37,887 bases of DNA from the NCBI GenBank assembly GCA_945861875.1, contig CAMAWC010000035.1:1-37887 (forward strand). Direction: 5' to 3'. A model generated the notes under the pieces. The model was given only the letters and a program-made list of their open reading frames with translations, did not search any database and was not told the DNA's origin. This DNA comes from Bordetella parapertussis (lineage in GTDB: Bacteria > Pseudomonadota > Gammaproteobacteria > Burkholderiales > SG8-39). Position numbers and translations under genes: made by a program. Below, piece by piece: positions 7,963 to 16,022 of the stretch. Numbering within the stretch: position 1 is the first letter of the stretch; each line of letters begins with the position of its first letter.

Positions 7963-10307
7963 GCGCGGCCGGCCAGGGAGAGTCAGCCATTCTCGGCGGG
8001 GTGGGCGCGGCGCTGCGCCACGACAGCGCCCATTTGCACGTTGCCGGCGCGGCGCCATATGTCGATGACATTCTCGAAGCGCGCGGCACCCTGCACGCCG
8101 CTTTCGGCCTGTCGCAGCGCGCGCATGCACGCATTGTCTCTGTCGATCTTGCCGCGGTGCGCGCGGCGCCCGGCGTGGTCGCGGTGCTGCTCGCGGCCGA
8201 CATCCCGGGCGAGAACAATTTCGGCCCCATCCTGCACGATGACCCCATTCTCGCCGGTGACGAGGTGCAGTATTTCGGCCAGCCGGTTTTTGTCGTGGCG
8301 GCGCACACGGTGGATGCGGCGCGGCGCGCGGCGCGCCTTGCGCGCATCGAATACCAAGACCTGCCCGCGCTGCTGACCATTGACGACGCGCTTGCCGCGC
8401 AGTCTTTTGTCATTCCCTCGGTGCGGCTTGCGCGCGGTGATGTCGTGGCCGCGCTGGCTGCCGCGCCGCGGCGCGTGCAGGGTGAGTTTCGTTTCGGCGG
8501 CCAGGAACAGTTCTATCTCGAGGGCCAGATCGCCTACGCCATTCCTCTCGAAGACGGCACGCTGCGCGTGCACAACTCGACGCAGCATCCGGGCGAGGTG
8601 CAACTCAAGGTGGCCGAGGCGCTTGGCCTGCCCGCGGCGAGCGTCACGGTCGAGTGCCGGCGCATGGGCGGCGGTTTTGGCGGCAAGGAAACGCAACCGG
8701 CGTTGTTCGCCTGCGCCGCGGCCTTGCTCGCGCGCCATACCGGGCGACCGGTCAAGCTGCGCGCCGATCGCGACGATGACATCATGATCACCGGCAAGCG
8801 CCACGATTTCCTGGTGCGCTATGACGCCGGCTTTGACGCCACCGGCCGCCTGCTCGGCCTGGAATTGATGCTCGCTTCGCGCTGCGGCTATTCGGCCGAC
8901 CTGTCCGGGCCGATCAACGACCGCGCGATGACCCACGCCGACAATTGTTACTTTCTTGAACACGTCGCCATCACCTCGCACCGGCTGAAAACCCACACCC
9001 AGTCGGCCACGGCGTTTCGCGGCTTTGGCGGCCCGCAAGGCATGATGGCCATCGAATATGTGCTTGACGAAGTGGCGCGTACCCTCGCCCTCGACCCGCT
9101 CGAGGTGCGCCGGCGCAATTTCTACGGCGCCAACGGCCGCGACACCACCCATTACGGCATGCGCGTCGAGGACAACATCATTCACGAGCTGGTGGCCGAA
9201 CTGGCGGCTGACGCGAAGTACGCCGAACGGCGCGCCGCCCTCGCCGCATGGAATGCCGCGAGCCCGGTGATCAAGCGCGGCATCGCGCTGACGCCGGTCA
9301 AGTTCGGCATTTCCTTTACCGCCACGCACATGAACCAGGCCGGCGCGCTGCTACAGGTGTACACCGACGGCACCGTGTTGCTCAACCACGGCGGCACCGA
9401 GATGGGCCAGGGCTTGTTCACCAAGGTGGCGCAGGTGGTGGCCGAGGAACTGCAGATCGATGTGGCAAAGGTGCGCGTCAGTGCCTCCGACACCAGCAAG
9501 GTGCCCAATGCCTCGGCTACGGCCGCTTCGAGCGGCAGCGACCTTAACGGCAAGGCGGCTCAGGCGGCGGCGCGCACACTCAAGGAGCGCTTGATCGCGT
9601 TCACTGCAACGCATTTCAAGGTCGCGCCTGCGGCGGTGCGCTTTGCGGGCAACCGTGTGCATGTCGGGGAAAAAGACATCAGCTTTGCTGAACTCGCACG
9701 CCTCGCCTGGTTTGGGCGCGTCTCGCTGTCTGCGACCGGGTTCTACCAGACGCCGAAAATTTCCTATGACCCGAAAACTCTGATGGGGCGGCCGTTCTAT
9801 TATTTTTCCTACGGTGCGGCGGTGTCCGAGGTGGCCATCGATACGCTCACCGGCGAGACGCGGCTGCTGCGTGCCGATATCCTGCACGACGCCGGGCGTT
9901 CGCTCAATCCGGCCATCGACATCGGCCAGGTCGAGGGCGGTTTTGTCCAGGGCATGGGCTGGCTTACCAGCGAGGAATTGTGGTGGGATGACAAGGGCAG
10001 GTTGCGCACCCATGCGCCTTCGACTTACAAGATTCCGGTCGCCGGCGACGTGCCTGAGGCCTTCAATGTGCGGCTGTTTGAGCGCGGGCAGAATGTCGAG
10101 GACAGTATTTTCCGTTCCAAGGCGGTGGGCGAGCCGCCGCTGATGCTGGCGATCTCGGTGTTCCACGCCATCAAGGACGCCGTGGCGGCGGCGGCCGGCT
10201 CCCGTGTCAGCCCGCGCCTGGACGCGCCGGCAACACCCGAGCGCGTGCTGTTTGCCGTCGCTGCGGCGCGCGCGGCCGCCGGCGACACCAAGGCAGCGAA
10301 GCAATGA
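7959..10307 (+). CDS. xdhB: Xanthine dehydrogenase large subunit (molybdopterin)
   Basis: Catalytic subunit that carries the molybdenum cofactor (782 aa). The residues known to place purines in bovine XO and Rhodobacter XDH are all present: the glutamate in EQFYLEG (about residue 188), the arginine in TAFRGFGGPQG (about 354), and the base glutamate in KAVGEPPL (about 725). The MGGGFGGKET, GGTEMGQGL and LNPAIDIGQVEGGFVQG loops are intact. The full set argues for a real xanthine dehydrogenase and against an aldehyde oxidase or a CO dehydrogenase-like enzyme. ATGA overlaps on both sides tie it to xdhA and xdhC. Confidence 0.96.
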   Translation: MSAAGQGESAILGGVGAALRHDSAHLHVAGAAPYVDDILEARGTLHAAFGLSQRAHARIVSVDLAAVRAAPGVVAVLLAADIPGENNFGPILHDDPILAGDEVQYFGQPVFVVAAHTVDAARRAARLARIEYQDLPALLTIDDALAAQSFVIPSVRLARGDVVAALAAAPRRVQGEFRFGGQEQFYLEGQIAYAIPLEDGTLRVHNSTQHPGEVQLKVAEALGLPAASVTVECRRMGGGFGGKETQPALFACAAALLARHTGRPVKLRADRDDDIMITGKRHDFLVRYDAGFDATGRLLGLELMLASRCGYSADLSGPINDRAMTHADNCYFLEHVAITSHRLKTHTQSATAFRGFGGPQGMMAIEYVLDEVARTLALDPLEVRRRNFYGANGRDTTHYGMRVEDNIIHELVAELAADAKYAERRAALAAWNAASPVIKRGIALTPVKFGISFTATHMNQAGALLQVYTDGTVLLNHGGTEMGQGLFTKVAQVVAEELQIDVAKVRVSASDTSKVPNASATAASSGSDLNGKAAQAAARTLKERLIAFTATHFKVAPAAVRFAGNRVHVGEKDISFAELARLAWFGRVSLSATGFYQTPKISYDPKTLMGRPFYYFSYGAAVSEVAIDTLTGETRLLRADILHDAGRSLNPAIDIGQVEGGFVQGMGWLTSEELWWDDKGRLRTHAPSTYKIPVAGDVPEAFNVRLFERGQNVEDSIFRSKAVGEPPLMLAISVFHAIKDAVAAAAGSRVSPRLDAPATPERVLFAVAAARAAAGDTKAAKQ

Positions 10308-11290
10308 GTCTCAACGCAACATGGCTAAGGGCACTGCGCACGCAGGCCGAACCGGCGGTGCTGGTCACATTGGCGCGCGCGCAGGGCTCGGTGCCGCGCG
10401 AGGCGGGTGCCAAAATGCTGGTGACCCGCGACCGGTTGTTCGACACCATAGGCGGCGGCCACCTGGAATTGCGCGCCGCCGAGATCGCACGCGAGATGCT
10501 TGCCGACACGCAGGCCGCACCCGTGGTGCATTACCGCTTTCCTCTGGGGCCCAGCCTGGGCCAGTGTTGCGGCGGAGCGGCCGAACTGGTGTTTGAATAT
10601 CTGTTCTGGCCGCGTCCAGTCTGGGTCGAGGAGCTGGCTGCGCTGCTTGACGCCGGCCGCGCTGCGGATTTGCATACGTCGTTCGAAGCCGGTGTGCCCA
10701 AAGTCATTGCCGCTTCGTCAGCCGGCCACAGCGTGTGTGAATTGCGCCGCGACGGCGCTGCAGTGACGCTGGCCGAGCGCATCACGCCCTGCGATTTTCG
10801 CATCATGTTGTTTGGCGCCGGCCACGTCGGCAGCGCGCTCGCCAACATTCTCGCCGCGCTGCCCTGCGAACTGACCTGGCTGGACAGTCGCGAGGGGCAG
10901 TTTCCGCAAATACTGCCCGGAAATGTCCGTGCAGAAACAGACGATGCGCTGGAAAGCCGCGCCAGTCGGGCGTTTCCGGGTACTTATTATCTGGTGATGA
11001 CGCACGACCACGCCCTCGACCAGGCCGTCAGCGAGGCGATTTTGCGCCGCGGCGACTTCGCCTGGTTCGGCTTGATAGGCTCGGCAACCAAGCACAGCCT
11101 GTTTGAGCGGCGGCTCCTGGCGCGCGGCATTGCGCAACAGATGCTTGATCGCATGACCTGCCCGATAGGCATCGCCGGCATTGGCGGCAAGCAGCCGGGT
11201 GTGATCGCGGTGGCGGTGGCGGCGCAACTGCTGGCGGCGCGCGAGGTGCAGCTCGCATACCTGCGATCGGCCCTGCAGCCGGCGACCTGA
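10304..11290 (+). CDS. xdhC: XdhC, molybdenum-cofactor sulfuration/insertion chaperone
   Basis: XdhC binds the molybdenum cofactor and promotes its sulfuration and insertion into XdhB; it is not part of the final enzyme. The protein has 328 aa with an N-terminal XdhC/CoxI domain (VTLARAQGSVPREAGAKML and GGGHLE blocks) and a C-terminal Rossmann domain with LFGAGHVGSALANIL at about residues 167-181. The cysteine-containing GQCCGG motif, conserved in the family, is present at about 86-91. The start overlaps the xdhB stop (ATGA). Its presence makes a self-contained xdhABC operon. Confidence 0.94.
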   Translation: MSLNATWLRALRTQAEPAVLVTLARAQGSVPREAGAKMLVTRDRLFDTIGGGHLELRAAEIAREMLADTQAAPVVHYRFPLGPSLGQCCGGAAELVFEYLFWPRPVWVEELAALLDAGRAADLHTSFEAGVPKVIAASSAGHSVCELRRDGAAVTLAERITPCDFRIMLFGAGHVGSALANILAALPCELTWLDSREGQFPQILPGNVRAETDDALESRASRAFPGTYYLVMTHDHALDQAVSEAILRRGDFAWFGLIGSATKHSLFERRLLARGIAQQMLDRMTCPIGIAGIGGKQPGVIAVAVAAQLLAAREVQLAYLRSALQPAT

Positions 11291-11306
11291 TCCGGCGCAG
11301 CAGTCC

Positions 11307-11336
11307 GCCCGCCTTGCCCGACACGGGCTTGCGGGC
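11307..11336. terminator. Nested hairpin between convergent xdhC and terC-like gene
   Basis: GCCCGC (11307-11312) pairs with GCGGGC (11331-11336), and inside it GCCCG (11316-11320) pairs with CGGGC (11324-11328) around an ACA loop. It fills the 56-bp space between two convergent genes. No U-run follows. It is probably a bidirectional terminator. Confidence 0.5.
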
Positions 11337-11346
11337 ATGCACCGGG

Positions 11347-12339
11347 TCAGGCTTTTTCCAGGGCGGCGGGCGCGCCGCGGGTCTTCCACAGCGAGACGAT
11401 GATGCCCCCGGCGATCAAACCGAAGGTGACGCTGAGTGAAACCGCCGGCGGAATCTTGCCGATCATGCCGACCAGGAAAATCTTCGTGCCGATGAACAAA
11501 AGGACAAGCGCCAGGGCGTACTTCAGGTACTTGAAGCGGTGGACCATGGCGGCGAGCGCAAAGTAGAGCGCGCGCAGTCCCAGAATTGCGAAAATATTGC
11601 TGGTGTAGACGATGAAAGGATCGCTGGTAATGGCGAAAATGGCCGGCACGGAGTCGACGGCGAACACCAGGTCGATGAACTCCACCATGCAAAGCGCCAG
11701 GAACAGTGGCGTGGCCCAATGGACCGGCTTCCCGGTCAATACATCCGGCCGTCGCACGAAGAATGCGTTGCCGTGAAGTTCGGTGGTTACCCGCATGTGC
11801 TTGCGCAGGAATTTCAGCGCCGGATTGTTGCCGATGTCGGGCATGTGGTCCGCGACGATCCACATCTTGATGCCGGTGAATATCAGGAACGCGCCGAACG
11901 GGTAGAGTATCCAGCTGAATTCGCTGACCAGCGTCGCGCCGAGGCCGATCATGATCGCCCGCAGCACGATCACGCCCAGGATCCCCCAGAACAGCACCCT
12001 GTGCTGGTACTGCCGCGGGATCATGAAGTAGGTGAAGATCAGTGCGATGACGAAAACATTGTCGAGGGAGAGTGATTTCTCGATTAGAAAGCCGGTGAAG
12101 TATTCCGTGCCGCTTTGGGGGCCGAGGTACCACCAGACCCAGGCGCCGAAGGCGATTGCAACACTGATGTAGCCGCCTGACAGGACCAGGCTTTCCCCTA
12201 CGCCTATTTCCTTGTCGTCCTTGTGCAATACGCCGAGGTCGAACGCGAGCAGCGAGACGACAATGGCGGCAAAAACCAGCCACAGCCAGGCGTCCTTGCC
12301 CAGCAGCGGCGTATTCAAAAAATCAACCAGCACTTCCAC
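11347..12339 (-). CDS. TerC/Alx-family integral membrane protein
   Basis: Multi-pass inner-membrane protein of the TerC family (330 aa, about eight to nine predicted membrane segments). The family pattern is visible in FDLGVLHKDDKEIGVGES, EKSLSLDNVFV, and FAVDSVPAIFAIT, which carry the conserved membrane acidic residues. Relatives include Alx/MntY, linked to manganese export, and TerC of tellurite resistance. It is the last gene in a minus-strand set after a TerB-like gene (30-bp gap), which supports a metal or envelope-stress role. Unlike alx it has no room for a long leader directly upstream. The transported ion is not known. Confidence 0.9.
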   Translation of the reverse strand: MEVLVDFLNTPLLGKDAWLWLVFAAIVVSLLAFDLGVLHKDDKEIGVGESLVLSGGYISVAIAFGAWVWWYLGPQSGTEYFTGFLIEKSLSLDNVFVIALIFTYFMIPRQYQHRVLFWGILGVIVLRAIMIGLGATLVSEFSWILYPFGAFLIFTGIKMWIVADHMPDIGNNPALKFLRKHMRVTTELHGNAFFVRRPDVLTGKPVHWATPLFLALCMVEFIDLVFAVDSVPAIFAITSDPFIVYTSNIFAILGLRALYFALAAMVHRFKYLKYALALVLLFIGTKIFLVGMIGKIPPAVSLSVTFGLIAGGIIVSLWKTRGAPAALEKA

Positions 12340-12369
12340 GGATCAGGCCTCCGGAATTGACGTTTGCGT

Positions 12370-12786
12370 TCAGGCGCCGGCGGGCGCTTGCATAAGCTGG
12401 CGCCGCAGGCCCCATTGCTCGACCGCAGCCAGGAGCACAGATGACTCGCCTTCGGCGATGTGCTCGTCCGCCTCGATCACCGAGACGGACAAATTCAGAA
12501 CCTTGATACGCAGGTCGGGGTCATCGATCTCGTCCATCAGGGCGGCGAGTGTCGCGGCGTCTACGCGGCAGGCGTCCGACCAGGAGTGGTGCGCTCCGGC
12601 GAGCAGGTCTTCGCACAGGGCATGGGTGACCCCGTGCAGCTCTGATTTTGACATTCCAAGCTGTGTGTGTGCGCCAAGACGGTCGAGCACGTCCAGTTCG
12701 ACCTGGCTAAGGTGACCGTCGGAAATCATCGCCAGGGTGACGATGCGGGCCGCGGCCTGCGGGCTGTTAAGGGGGTAGGTGCGCAT
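12370..12786 (-). CDS. TerB-like protein
   Basis: Small soluble all-helical protein (138 aa) that reads as a TerB/DjlA-N type domain: an opening helix with AMISDGHLSQVELDVL at about residues 20-35 and a second half with VIEADEHIAEGESSVL at about 103-118. In both, acidic residues in a DGHLSxxE / DEHIAEGE pattern suggest divalent metal binding, as known for TerB. It precedes the TerC-family gene, the pairing expected for TerB and TerC. Overall similarity to classic TerB is modest, so the domain call is firmer than any function. Confidence 0.75.
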   Translation of the reverse strand: MRTYPLNSPQAAARIVTLAMISDGHLSQVELDVLDRLGAHTQLGMSKSELHGVTHALCEDLLAGAHHSWSDACRVDAATLAALMDEIDDPDLRIKVLNLSVSVIEADEHIAEGESSVLLAAVEQWGLRRQLMQAPAGA

Positions 12787-12821
12787 GGATGGTCTTCTTT
12801 CAAAGGTTGTGAGTGAATGGA

Positions 12822-13076
12822 TCAGTCGAAAATGTCGCTAAGCCAGGACTTGCCGCCGCGCTGTGGGTATCGCTGTGCTTCATTCGGGTGCGAATCCGCA
12901 TAGTCCGGTCGCGACTGCGTGTTTCTGCGGGTTTGCTCCGGCGCGGCGCGTTCGATCAGCTTGTCCAGTTCGCCGCGGTCTAGCCAGACTCCGCGGCACT
13001 GCGGGCAGTAGTCGATCTCGACGCCCTGCCGGTCGCTCATGACAAGACCGGTATCGGGACAGTTTGGGCAGTTCAT
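12822..13076 (-). CDS. Zinc-ribbon (zf-TFIIB type) small protein
   Basis: 84-aa protein with one N-terminal treble-clef or zinc-ribbon unit: CPNC at residues 3-6, then CPQCRGVWLDRGELDKL at about 24-40. This is the bacterial zf-TFIIB domain pattern, where a WLDRGEL segment follows the second cysteine pair. The rest is polar, low in complexity (QTRRNTQSRPDYADSHPN) and probably disordered, ending in KSWLSDIFD. A GGAG ribosome binding site precedes the ATG. It lies 15 bp after the HPF-like gene, so they are probably cotranscribed. Function unknown; nucleic-acid or ribosome contact is a guess from the neighbour. Confidence 0.82.
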   Translation of the reverse strand: MNCPNCPDTGLVMSDRQGVEIDYCPQCRGVWLDRGELDKLIERAAPEQTRRNTQSRPDYADSHPNEAQRYPQRGGKSWLSDIFD

Positions 13077-13091
13077 GAATTTCTCCTTTTT

Positions 13092-13433
13092 TCAGGTGTC
13101 GAAGCTGAGTGTCTGGCGTCGCAAGTGTCCCCGATCGCGGTTGCGATGCAGGCTGCGCGTCAACACCCGGGCGGCCCTCTCCAGCGCGTTGTCCAGGGCC
13201 GAGCGCCAGTCCCGGGCCATGGAAGTGACGACGATGGTGCCCATGCTGTCGGTCTGCAGCTCCACCTGGCAGCGTTTGTCGATGCCGCCGCGCGGGCCGT
13301 TGATGTCGGACAGGTGCACTTTGGCGTGCGGCACCAGCCAGGTGAGGCGGCGAATGACAAATTGCGCGCGCTGGACCGCCAGCTTGCGCAGTTGGGAGAA
13401 TTCCTTGCCGCCGGATTTGACGGTTACTTGCAT
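13092..13433 (-). CDS. HPF/RaiA-family ribosome-associated protein
   Basis: 113-aa protein with the beta-alpha-beta-beta-beta-alpha layout of the S30AE (HPF/RaiA/YfiA) domain. It starts MQVTVKSGGKEF, has a central HAKVHLSDINGPRGGIDKRCQVELQT segment in pieces at about residues 47-72, and ends with a basic helix and tail rich in Arg. Family members bind the 30S decoding centre and cause hibernation or translational pausing under stress. I chose the ATG at 13433 over upstream codons because an AGGAGGT ribosome binding site lies 5-6 bases before it. It is the first gene of the set leading to TerC and is divergent from an NhaR-like regulator. Confidence 0.8.
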   Translation of the reverse strand: MQVTVKSGGKEFSQLRKLAVQRAQFVIRRLTWLVPHAKVHLSDINGPRGGIDKRCQVELQTDSMGTIVVTSMARDWRSALDNALERAARVLTRSLHRNRDRGHLRRQTLSFDT

Positions 13434-13538
13434 GTCACACCTCCTTTTGGTTGAACGAGGTCGCATGATAGGATCCCGGAGAATTCGAAAAAAGCAGATA
13501 ATTAAGTAATATTATTTCGTTAAAACAGAAGAGTTAAA
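13434..13538. promoter_or_regulatory. AT-rich divergent promoter region between HPF-like set and nhaR-like gene
   Basis: Within GC-rich surroundings, 13491-13530 is strikingly AT-rich (AGATAATTAAGTAATATTAT and onward). On the minus strand TATCAT (13465-13470) followed by GCG is a possible -10 for the HPF-like gene. LysR regulators usually bind AT-rich T-N11-A dyads in such divergent regions, so autoregulation and control of the HPF-TerC set by the adjacent regulator is likely. No single operator stands out. Confidence 0.4.
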
Positions 13539-14417
13539 GTGACCTTCAGCTATCGGCATTTGTATTACTTTTGGGTGGTCGCGAAAGAGGGCGGCATGTC
13601 GCGTGCCGCCGAGCGCCTGGGGATGGCGGTGCAAACCGTAAGCACCCAGGTTCACGAACTGGAGCGCTCTCTCGGGCATGCCCTGCTCAAGCCCGCAGGC
13701 AGGGGGCTGGTACTGACCGAGGCCGGAGTCGCGGCGATGCGCCAGGCCGACCAGATCTTTCAGTTGGGCGAGCAGTTGCCGGGCGCGGTTCGCGATGCGG
13801 TCAGTTTGCCCGGGGTGCGACTGGCGGTGGGAATTTCGGACGGGCTGCCCAAGCTGGTGGTTCGCCGCCTGTTAGAGCCTGTGATTCAGGAGCCGAACCT
13901 GCGATTGTTGTGCCACGAAGGAGAATTCGACGACCTGTTGGGTGACCTGGCACTGCACCGGTTTGATGTCGTGCTTGCGGACCGTGCGGCACAGTCCAAC
14001 CCCAACATCAAGGTCTACAGTCATGCGCTGGGCGCCTCTTCCATCGCGTGGTACGCCTCTGCGGCGCTGTTCGCGGCGGCGAGGAAGGGTTTCCCGCGCT
14101 CACTTGAAAAAGTTCCGGTCCTGCTGCCGACCACCCACACCATGGTGCGGCCACGGCTGGACCAGTGGTTCGAGCAGCTTCAGATCAGGCCGCGTGTTGC
14201 GGGGGAATTCGAAGACAGCGCCCTGCTCAAGACCTTTGGTGCGAGCGGTCTGGGGGTGTTCCCTGCGGCAGAGGTGATCCACGATGAACTGACCGCCTGC
14301 TACGGCGTCAAGCGTGTCGGCCCGTGTGAAGGTGTCGAGGAGCACTTTTTCGCCATCGGAACGGAAAAGAAAGTGTCTCACCCGCTGGTTCAGCGACTGT
14401 TGCCATTACGCCGTTGA
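13539..14417 (+). CDS. nhaR: LysR-family regulator, NhaR-like
   Basis: DNA-binding activator of the NhaR branch (292 aa). The N-terminal winged HTH starts FSYRHLYYFWVVAKEGGMSR in shape, close to the HLYYFWxVxKEG opening of E. coli NhaR, with AAERLGMAVQTVSTQVHELE as recognition region and RGLVLTEAG as wing. The effector domain covers about residues 90-290. E. coli NhaR responds to Na+ and activates nhaA; no antiporter gene is near here. The target is more likely the divergent HPF/zinc-ribbon/TerB/TerC set. The start is a GTG at 13539. The symbol marks the family branch, not a proven role. Confidence 0.85.
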   Translation: MTFSYRHLYYFWVVAKEGGMSRAAERLGMAVQTVSTQVHELERSLGHALLKPAGRGLVLTEAGVAAMRQADQIFQLGEQLPGAVRDAVSLPGVRLAVGISDGLPKLVVRRLLEPVIQEPNLRLLCHEGEFDDLLGDLALHRFDVVLADRAAQSNPNIKVYSHALGASSIAWYASAALFAAARKGFPRSLEKVPVLLPTTHTMVRPRLDQWFEQLQIRPRVAGEFEDSALLKTFGASGLGVFPAAEVIHDELTACYGVKRVGPCEGVEEHFFAIGTEKKVSHPLVQRLLPLRR

Positions 14418-14426
14418 TCTATTGCC

Positions 14427-14452
14427 CGCTCCGTCCGCGGAGCGGCGTTTTG
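14427..14452 (+). terminator. Terminator after nhaR-like gene
   Basis: CCGCTCC (14427-14433) pairs with GGAGCGG (14440-14446) and is followed by CGTTTT, 9 bp after the stop codon. This is a reasonable factor-independent terminator, though its U-run is short. Confidence 0.6.
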
Positions 14453-14478
14453 AGCGACGCGGTTTTTGTCGCTGCGGG

Positions 14479-15024
14479 TCAGTGCAGGCGCTTGCGCGCG
14501 CTCGCCGAAAGGTGCGCGCTGGTGGTGCTGCTGGTTGTGCCGCTGCCGCCGCGGCTGCGCGTGAACAACTGGTTGACCAGCGACACTACCTCGCCGATTT
14601 CCGCCTCGGTGAAGTGGCGCCCGAGCAGGCGTGACATTTCTTCGACGAGGTAAAGCCGTTCGGCTTCGTGGATGGATTCGGGCGTGGGGCCGACGAACAG
14701 CATGCTGAATTCATCCTGGCCGTCGTCGTGGTAGAAACTCAGTGACACGCCCGAGGCGCGCTCGGTGTAGGGGGCCAGTTCGGCCAGGGCCGCCTGGACT
14801 TTTTCGCCGAACTTGCGTCCGACATCGCCCGACCAGCAGATGCTCAGCAGGTGCTCGCGCGCTTCGTAGAGTATGCCAGGCTCGTCTTCATAGACGCTGC
14901 GCACATCGGCGAGGTTGTCCTCGTCGATGTACTCGAGCAGCGGGCGCAATGCCGCCTCGACCTGGGCGGCGGTGACGCCGGCGCGCAGCGCGACCTCGCC
15001 GTGCACATGAACTTCAATTCTCAC
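14479..15024 (-). CDS. Conserved hypothetical protein (resembles DUF6806 proteins of Burkholderiales)
   Basis: 181-aa soluble protein with no signal peptide. It begins RIEVHVHGEVALRAGVTAAQ and has blocks EPGILYEAREHLLSICWSGDVG (in pieces at about residues 48-70) and DEFSMLFVGPTP at about 103-114, with a Ser/Thr/Gly/Arg-rich tail after 155. I recall similar short proteins annotated as DUF6806 in Burkholderiales, but cannot check this. I chose the GTG at 15024 over the ATG at 15051 because AAGGAA lies 6 bases upstream and because the HVHGEV opening then sits at the N-terminus. It stands alone between the nhaR-like gene and a lipoprotein gene. Function unknown. Confidence 0.7.
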   Translation of the reverse strand: MRIEVHVHGEVALRAGVTAAQVEAALRPLLEYIDEDNLADVRSVYEDEPGILYEAREHLLSICWSGDVGRKFGEKVQAALAELAPYTERASGVSLSFYHDDGQDEFSMLFVGPTPESIHEAERLYLVEEMSRLLGRHFTEAEIGEVVSLVNQLFTRSRGGSGTTSSTTSAHLSASARKRLH

Positions 15025-15237
15025 TGTGTTTCCTTCGCGTTGGCGTTGCATCTGATGCGTGCCTGAAAGCGCAATTTTACTACGCTAGCTTGCTGGCTGC
15101 TTCACATATGCGGCACGCCGATGCACCCGGTAACCGGGTAAAAAGTATTTAAAAACATCATGATGCCTTACAGGCAAGCTTGGGCGCGGGCGGTTAAAAT
15201 GCAATCATTGCGTCTGCCGGTTCAAAGCGAAAATAAA

Positions 15238-16002
15238 ATGGCCTTCAAGCTGCTTGTAAAAGGGGGAGGTCTGCTGGTCGCGGCCCTGCTGGCCGGCTGC
15301 GCGCTGGCGCCGTACGAGCCCGACAGCGTCCCCTTGCCGGATGTGGCCCACTTCTCGACCGGCCAGGCCGGCGCGGCGCTGCCCGGCGGCTGGCGCATCT
15401 GGACTTTCTCGCGTTTCAAACGGTCCACCGACTACCAGCTGGTCAGCGATGACGGGCGCATCGCCATTCGTGCCAGCGCCGACTCCTCGGCCTCAGGCCT
15501 GATTCACGATGTCAAAATCGACCCGCGGCACTATCCGCTGCTGCACTGGCACTGGAAAGTCACGCAGGAGATCGCCACTGCCGACAACGCCACCCGCCGG
15601 TTTGAGGACGCACCGGCGCGCGTGGTGCTGTCCTTTTCCGGTGACAAGTCGAAATTCTCCTTCGATGACCGCATGCTGGCCGCGCAGGTCAGGGCATTCA
15701 CCGGACAGGAAATGCCCTATGCCACGTTGATGTACATCTGGGGCAACCGCCGTCCGCCCGAATCGCTGATTACCAACAGCCATACCGGGCGCATCAAGAT
15801 GATCGTGGTGCAAAGCGGCCGCGACAAGACCGGCATGTGGCTGCAAGAGACGCGCAATATCGTCGAGGACTACCGCCGCGCCTTTGGCGAGGACCCGGCG
15901 ACCATTGATTCGGTCGGCATCATGACCGATACCGACAACACCGATACCAAGACGCAAGCCTTTTACGGCGACATCAGCTTTCTCAAGACGCCGCAAAAGT
16001 AG
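15238..16002 (+). CDS. DUF3047-type lipoprotein
   Basis: Predicted envelope lipoprotein (254 aa). The signal is MAFKLLVKGGGLLVAALLAG with the lipobox LLAGC, so the mature lipid-anchored cysteine is residue 21. The body reads as DUF3047: WRIWTFSRFKRSTDYQLV, LHWHWKV, VVLSFSGDKSKFSFDD, MYIWGN, and a C-terminal VGIMTDTDNT acidic stretch that could bind a metal. I chose the ATG at 15238 because it places the signal peptide at the N-terminus; upstream in-frame ATGs at 15160 and 15199 would put a charged leader before it. Function unknown. It is convergent with the VOC gene, only 20 bp apart. Confidence 0.8.
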   Translation: MAFKLLVKGGGLLVAALLAGCALAPYEPDSVPLPDVAHFSTGQAGAALPGGWRIWTFSRFKRSTDYQLVSDDGRIAIRASADSSASGLIHDVKIDPRHYPLLHWHWKVTQEIATADNATRRFEDAPARVVLSFSGDKSKFSFDDRMLAAQVRAFTGQEMPYATLMYIWGNRRPPESLITNSHTGRIKMIVVQSGRDKTGMWLQETRNIVEDYRRAFGEDPATIDSVGIMTDTDNTDTKTQAFYGDISFLKTPQK

Positions 16003-16022
16003 CCGCTACGGGCCCGGTCTGC

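Noticed and set aside
12340-12369. Manganese (yybP-ykoY) riboswitch before the TerC-family gene, as known for alx
   Set aside because: Only 30 bp separate it from the TerB-like gene, too short for the riboswitch, and no matching helices are visible.
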